From positions 1 to 10,082 of the forward strand of contig JAEZAY010000481.1 in NCBI GenBank assembly GCA_023427575.1: DNA of 10,082 bases, written 5' to 3'. The notes under the pieces are model-generated. The model was not told where the DNA came from. It made no database searches and saw only the letters and a list, made by a program, of their open reading frames with translations. Origin of the DNA: Bacteroidota bacterium. GTDB taxonomy: Bacteria > Bacteroidota > Bacteroidia > Chitinophagales > Chitinophagaceae. A program made the translations under genes and the position numbers. Every line of letters starts with the position of its first letter. The first letter of the stretch is position 1. Below, piece by piece: positions 7,473 to 10,082 of the stretch.

Positions 7473-8048
7473 TTAATCGGTAGCGGCAAAAGCCCCGGGG
7501 ATATAGATCAATCCGGTAGACAAACCCACAGCGCCCTCCTGCATGGCTTTTGCTACGAGAGAGTCCATCCGGTCCTGTTCCGATTTGTCGGGAGCCCGGT
7601 TTTCGGTCTTTAATACCTGCTCGCGCACATCGTTGTGGCCAATCAGCGTGGCAATGTTCACCGAAGCTTTCAGGCTATCCATCCGCGTTAGAAAAGCCCC
7701 GATCATGGGAGCCGAACTTCCGCAGTTTCCCGTAACAATGGTAGTTACGCCATCATAGATATAATTATCGGCGGTAGGCCGGTTTAAAATCCCGGTTTCA
7801 ATATGACCATGCACATCAATAAATCCGGGCGAAACAACCATCCCTTTTGCATCAATTATCCGGTTCGCCTCCACCGGCAGATTTTTTCCAATCTGCCAGA
7901 GTTTGCCATTTTTAATGGCCAGATCTCCATTGTACCAGGAATTTCCGGTTCCATCAATGATTCTTCCATTAATGATCAAAACATCGGCTTTTTCCTGCGC
8001 CATCGCAGTACCGGAAATCAGGATTAGAAAGAATGCGATTCTTATCAT
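7473..8048 (-). CDS. N-terminal fragment of the split N-acyl-D-amino-acid deacylase
   Basis: This is what would be translated from the natural ATG if the stop is real: 191 aa with signal peptide, the small N-terminal beta domain, HGH (80-82) and C109, ending just after IYIPGAFAATD. It lacks the later histidines and the catalytic aspartate, so it cannot be an active deacylase on its own. The ATG is preceded by an A/T-rich 15-base gap after the symporter stop. Confidence 0.6.
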   Translation of the reverse strand: MIRIAFFLILISGTAMAQEKADVLIINGRIIDGTGNSWYNGDLAIKNGKLWQIGKNLPVEANRIIDAKGMVVSPGFIDVHGHIETGILNRPTADNYIYDGVTTIVTGNCGSSAPMIGAFLTRMDSLKASVNIATLIGHNDVREQVLKTENRAPDKSEQDRMDSLVAKAMQEGAVGLSTGLIYIPGAFAATD

Positions 8049-8063
8049 ATCAACTTAAAAAAA

Positions 8064-9734
8064 TTACCAGAAAATAGTATATAGCGCCGCGATGATACCC
8101 AGCACGATGATGGTTCCAACCAAAAAGGCCGGATGAACCCGGAACATTTTGGCGTCCACTTCCAAACCCCTTGGCCGGACTCCACGGCGGTTTTCAATCA
8201 GGCTTATAATGGCCATTCCAATAATACAAAAGATAAATACAAACATCATCCGGTCAACAAAGGGGATTTCATACACTCCTTCGGCATTCGGAACGGAAAA
8301 ACCGGTGGAATACAGGAAGGAAAGGTCAATGATTCCGGGAATGAATTTCAAGATCAGCGACATGATAAAACCACCCACGGTGGCGAACAGGGCCGCATTG
8401 GAAGTTGTTTTTTTCCAGAAAAAACCTAAGAGGAACATGGCAAATATTCCCGGCGATACAAAGCCAGTATATTCCTGGATATACTGGAATCCGCCCTTCT
8501 TGTCAATTCCCAAAAATGGAGCGATGACCACCGCAATCAAAAGCGCGAATACAATGGTAATTCTGCCGATCCAGACCAGCTTTTTTTCAGACGCGTCGGG
8601 ACGTAAACGGTTCTTGTAAATATCGAGTGTGAAGATGGTTGAAATGCTGTTTGCCTTTCCAGCCAGCGATGCAACTACGGCCGCTGTTAATGCTGCAAAT
8701 GCCAACCCCTTTAATCCCGAAGGAAGCAGGTTCAGCAATACCGGGTAGGCCCTGTCGGGATTCAGCTCTCCATCCTGGAACATTTCCGTATTGAATACGT
8801 CCTGGTTGTACAACAGATACGCCGCAATTCCGGGAAGAACAACGATCACGGGCATCAGCAGTTTCAGGAATGCCGCGAAGAGTAAACCATTTCTGGCAGT
8901 TTTCAGATCGGCGCCCAGCGCACGCTGCGTAATGTACTGGTTGCAGCCCCAATAGTTCAGGTTTATAATCCACATTCCGCCCACGAGGATACTCAGACCT
9001 GGCAAATCAATATAATTGGGATTGTCCTGATCAAAGATCATATGAAAATGGGAATCGGCATGTTCCGTAATCAGTTTGAATCCATTCACCACTCCGGTGG
9101 TTCCAAAATTTTCAGAAACGAGATTTAAGGCCAAATAGGTGGTCACCAAACCTCCCAGTACCAGAACAAAAACCTGGATCACATCGGTATAGCCAATCAC
9201 CTTCATTCCACCCAGGGTAATAAAAATGGCAAAAATGGCCAGGCCGTACATACAGAGGGTAAGGTTAATTCCGGAAATGCTGTTGATCGCCAGTGCGCCC
9301 AGATATAAAATGGAAGTCAGGTTCACGACAACATACAACAAAAGCCAGAATACGGCCATGATCATTGCCACCGTACCATTATACCGCTTTTCGAGAAACT
9401 GCGGCATGGTGTAGATCTTGTTTTTCAGATAGATCGGGATAAAAAAGATGGCCACAATGATCAGCGTAGCCGCGGCCATCCATTCGTAGGTAGCGATGGC
9501 CAGACCCATTTTAAAACCCGATCCGCTCATGCCAATGAACTGTTCAGCGGAAATATTCGATGCTATCAGCGATGCCCCGATCGCCCACCAGGTCAGCGAG
9601 CCTTCGGCAAGAAAATAGTCTTTTGAATCCGGCGTGAGTGAACGCTTGCGGCGGTACACCCACAGGCCGTACAAAACTACCACGATAAAATAAAAGAGGA
9701 ATACTAAATAATCCAGACTTTGTAAACCTTTCAT
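8064..9734 (-). CDS. Sodium/solute symporter, SGLT (vSGLT) type
   Basis: 556-aa inner-membrane transporter of the solute:sodium symporter family, with about 13-14 hydrophobic segments. It closely resembles the Vibrio Na+/galactose transporter: ASNISAEQFIGMSGSG (from residue 58), IYTMPQFLEKR (107), IGYTDVIQVF (180), NYWGCNQYITQR (260) and YIQEYTGFVSPG (418). By recalled vSGLT numbering, the sugar contacts N64, Q69, E88, N260, K294 and Q428 correspond to N60, Q65, E84, N258, K291 and Q420 here. S91 is A87. The sodium-site serines S364/S365 read A355/S356, and a lysine (K360) follows in the same helix. A sugar or sugar-like substrate is thus plausible, but the gene sits directly upstream of the deacylase (15-bp gap), so N-acyl-amino acids or peptidoglycan-derived compounds are alternatives. 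No Shine-Dalgarno site is visible before the ATG. Confidence 0.92.
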   Translation of the reverse strand: MKGLQSLDYLVFLFYFIVVVLYGLWVYRRKRSLTPDSKDYFLAEGSLTWWAIGASLIASNISAEQFIGMSGSGFKMGLAIATYEWMAAATLIIVAIFFIPIYLKNKIYTMPQFLEKRYNGTVAMIMAVFWLLLYVVVNLTSILYLGALAINSISGINLTLCMYGLAIFAIFITLGGMKVIGYTDVIQVFVLVLGGLVTTYLALNLVSENFGTTGVVNGFKLITEHADSHFHMIFDQDNPNYIDLPGLSILVGGMWIINLNYWGCNQYITQRALGADLKTARNGLLFAAFLKLLMPVIVVLPGIAAYLLYNQDVFNTEMFQDGELNPDRAYPVLLNLLPSGLKGLAFAALTAAVVASLAGKANSISTIFTLDIYKNRLRPDASEKKLVWIGRITIVFALLIAVVIAPFLGIDKKGGFQYIQEYTGFVSPGIFAMFLLGFFWKKTTSNAALFATVGGFIMSLILKFIPGIIDLSFLYSTGFSVPNAEGVYEIPFVDRMMFVFIFCIIGMAIISLIENRRGVRPRGLEVDAKMFRVHPAFLVGTIIVLGIIAALYTIFW

Positions 9735-9765
9735 ATGGGGCTGTTAATCTTTACAGTAGAAGCAA

Positions 9766-9773
9766 TAAATATA
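9766..9773 (-). promoter_or_regulatory. Possible Bacteroidota -7 element of the symporter operon
   Basis: On the minus strand this reads TATATTTA, one base from the Bacteroidota -7 consensus TAnnTTTG, about 31 bases before the symporter ATG in an AT-rich leader. A convincing -33 TTG at the right spacing is not seen, so the call is weak. Confidence 0.2.
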
Positions 9774-9884
9774 CTTTTAAATTGTATTTCGAAACGCCTG
9801 AACGAAAAAAAATCAAAAGCATTCATTTTCTTTTGAAAATTTATCAAAAACAGTTGGCAGCTGGCCGCTTTAATTTCATTTCAA

Positions 9885-9918
9885 CAATGCAGATGTAAAT
9901 TCAAAAACATCCGCATTG
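9885..9918. repeat. Inverted repeat, 12-bp arms with one mismatch
   Basis: Arm CAATGCAGATGT (9885-9896) pairs with ACATCCGCATTG (9907-9918) except for one A/C position, around a 10-base AT-rich loop. No T-run follows on either side, so it is not a standard terminator. It may be a palindromic repeat or part of the end of a transcript entering from the right of the window. Confidence 0.55.
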
Positions 9919-9919
9919 G

Positions 9920-9944
9920 CTGGCTAAAGTTTTTATTTAGCCGG
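9920..9944. repeat. Inverted repeat, 9-bp stem
   Basis: GGCTAAA (9922-9928) pairs perfectly with TTTAGCC (9936-9942). The stem extends by a G-T pair (9921/9943) and a C-G pair (9920/9944), around the loop GTTTTTA. It begins two bases after the previous hairpin, so the pair forms a compact structured block. A weak terminator is possible, but the required T-run after the stem is absent on both strands. Confidence 0.5.
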
Positions 9945-9955
9945 AAGTCATTGAT

Positions 9956-10027
9956 GAGTCGGGAGTCGGAGTCTGGAGTCTGGAGTCGATGAAAGTTCGG
10001 AGTTCGGAGCCAAGTAGGAATCGAGTC
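9956..10027. repeat. Degenerate short tandem repeats (GGAGTC / GTTCGGA)
   Basis: GGAGTC occurs at 9962-9967, 9968-9973, 9975-9980 and 9982-9987, partly with a T spacer. Shorter GAGTC copies lie at 9956-9960 and 10023-10027, and GTTCGGA is doubled at 9995-10008. The phase drifts between 6 and 7 bases and no frame is preserved, so this is non-coding. Similar GAGTC-rich tracts are, from general recollection, common between genes in some Bacteroidota. Confidence 0.7.
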
Positions 10028-10082
10028 GGGATGATTACGGTCGGGGTAAAGTAATTCGCAGCCCGATTTTTTTGCTCCACTT

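Larger units (their letters stand above)
6477..8048 (-). pseudogene. N-acyl-D-amino-acid deacylase (D-aminoacylase), split by one in-frame stop
   Basis: Amidohydrolase-superfamily enzyme that hydrolyses N-acyl-D-amino acids to a D-amino acid and a carboxylate. Read through the single TAA at 7473-7475, the frame gives 523 codons, normal family length, with no other defect. The signal peptide ends AMA|QE (after residue 17), so the product would be periplasmic. Metal and active-site residues are all in place: H80 and H82 (DVHGH), C109 (TGNCG), H138 (GHND), H210 (SHIRNE), H240 (ISHFK) and D402 (GADAG), then the C-terminal ADIIVF strand. The stop falls at codon 192 in ATD-stop-VVSLAKAAA, where the family usually has Glu, so GAA to TAA is a one-base change. 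It lies 15 bp downstream of the symporter gene and probably shares its transcript. Recent inactivation, a sequencing error, or readthrough cannot be separated from sequence alone. Confidence 0.88.
9735..10082. other. Right-end intergenic region without a gene
   Basis: No coding frame is supported on either strand. The first 150 bases are AT-rich leader for the symporter. Then come two neighbouring hairpins (9885-9918 and 9920-9944) and a GGAGTC-type repeat tract (9956-10027). The only ATG frame inside the repeats (from 9989) is about 21 codons long and is built from repeat units. Confidence 0.55.

Noticed and set aside
8149..8619. 156-codon plus-strand open frame
   Set aside because: Antisense to the symporter's C-terminal half; no motifs.
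8587..8973. 128-codon minus-strand open frame in another phase
   Set aside because: Overlaps the symporter in a shifted frame; the symporter frame is continuous and motif-rich here, so there is no frameshift.
9989..10054. About 21-codon ATG frame in the right-end repeats
   Set aside because: Built from the repeat units, no independent coding signal.

Overview
The window looks like a chromosomal segment of a Bacteroidota member, possibly Chitinophagaceae-like. The grounds are the gene families, signal peptides ending in A|Q, the absence of clear Shine-Dalgarno sites before most starts, and A-rich leaders. This is an inference from sequence style, with no database search behind it. No phage, plasmid, CRISPR, IS element, rRNA or tRNA was recognised.

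Layout: positions 1-420 hold no firm gene, but contain a perfect 14-bp inverted repeat and weak short open frames. Four plus-strand genes follow. Two M16 zinc-peptidase subunits (421-1809 catalytic, 1806-3197 non-catalytic) overlap by ATGA. After a 97-bp gap come tldD (3295-4929, metal-binding subunit, TTG start, export-type leader) and tldE/pmbA (4931-6268, non-catalytic subunit). A 208-bp convergent gap (6269-6476) carries a REP-like repeated hairpin. On the minus strand an SGLT-type Na+ symporter (9734-8064) is followed 15 bp later by an N-acyl-D-amino-acid deacylase (8048-6477). One in-frame TAA at 7473-7475 splits the deacylase reading frame. The right end (9735-10082) has the symporter leader, two hairpins and a degenerate GGAGTC-type repeat tract.

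How the genes may work together: both plus-strand pairs follow the same plan, one subunit with an intact zinc site and one homologue that has lost it. Together they look like a peptide-degrading or peptide-processing block, with M16 and TldD carrying export-type N-termini. The minus-strand pair would import a small solute and remove acyl groups from N-acyl-D-amino acids. In this copy the deacylase is disrupted, or the stop is a sequencing error. Nothing here requires a wholly new system. The points most worth a check are the split deacylase, the TTG/ACG start and leader of TldD beside a leaderless TldE, and the transporter's sugar-site residues beside a D-amino-acid enzyme.
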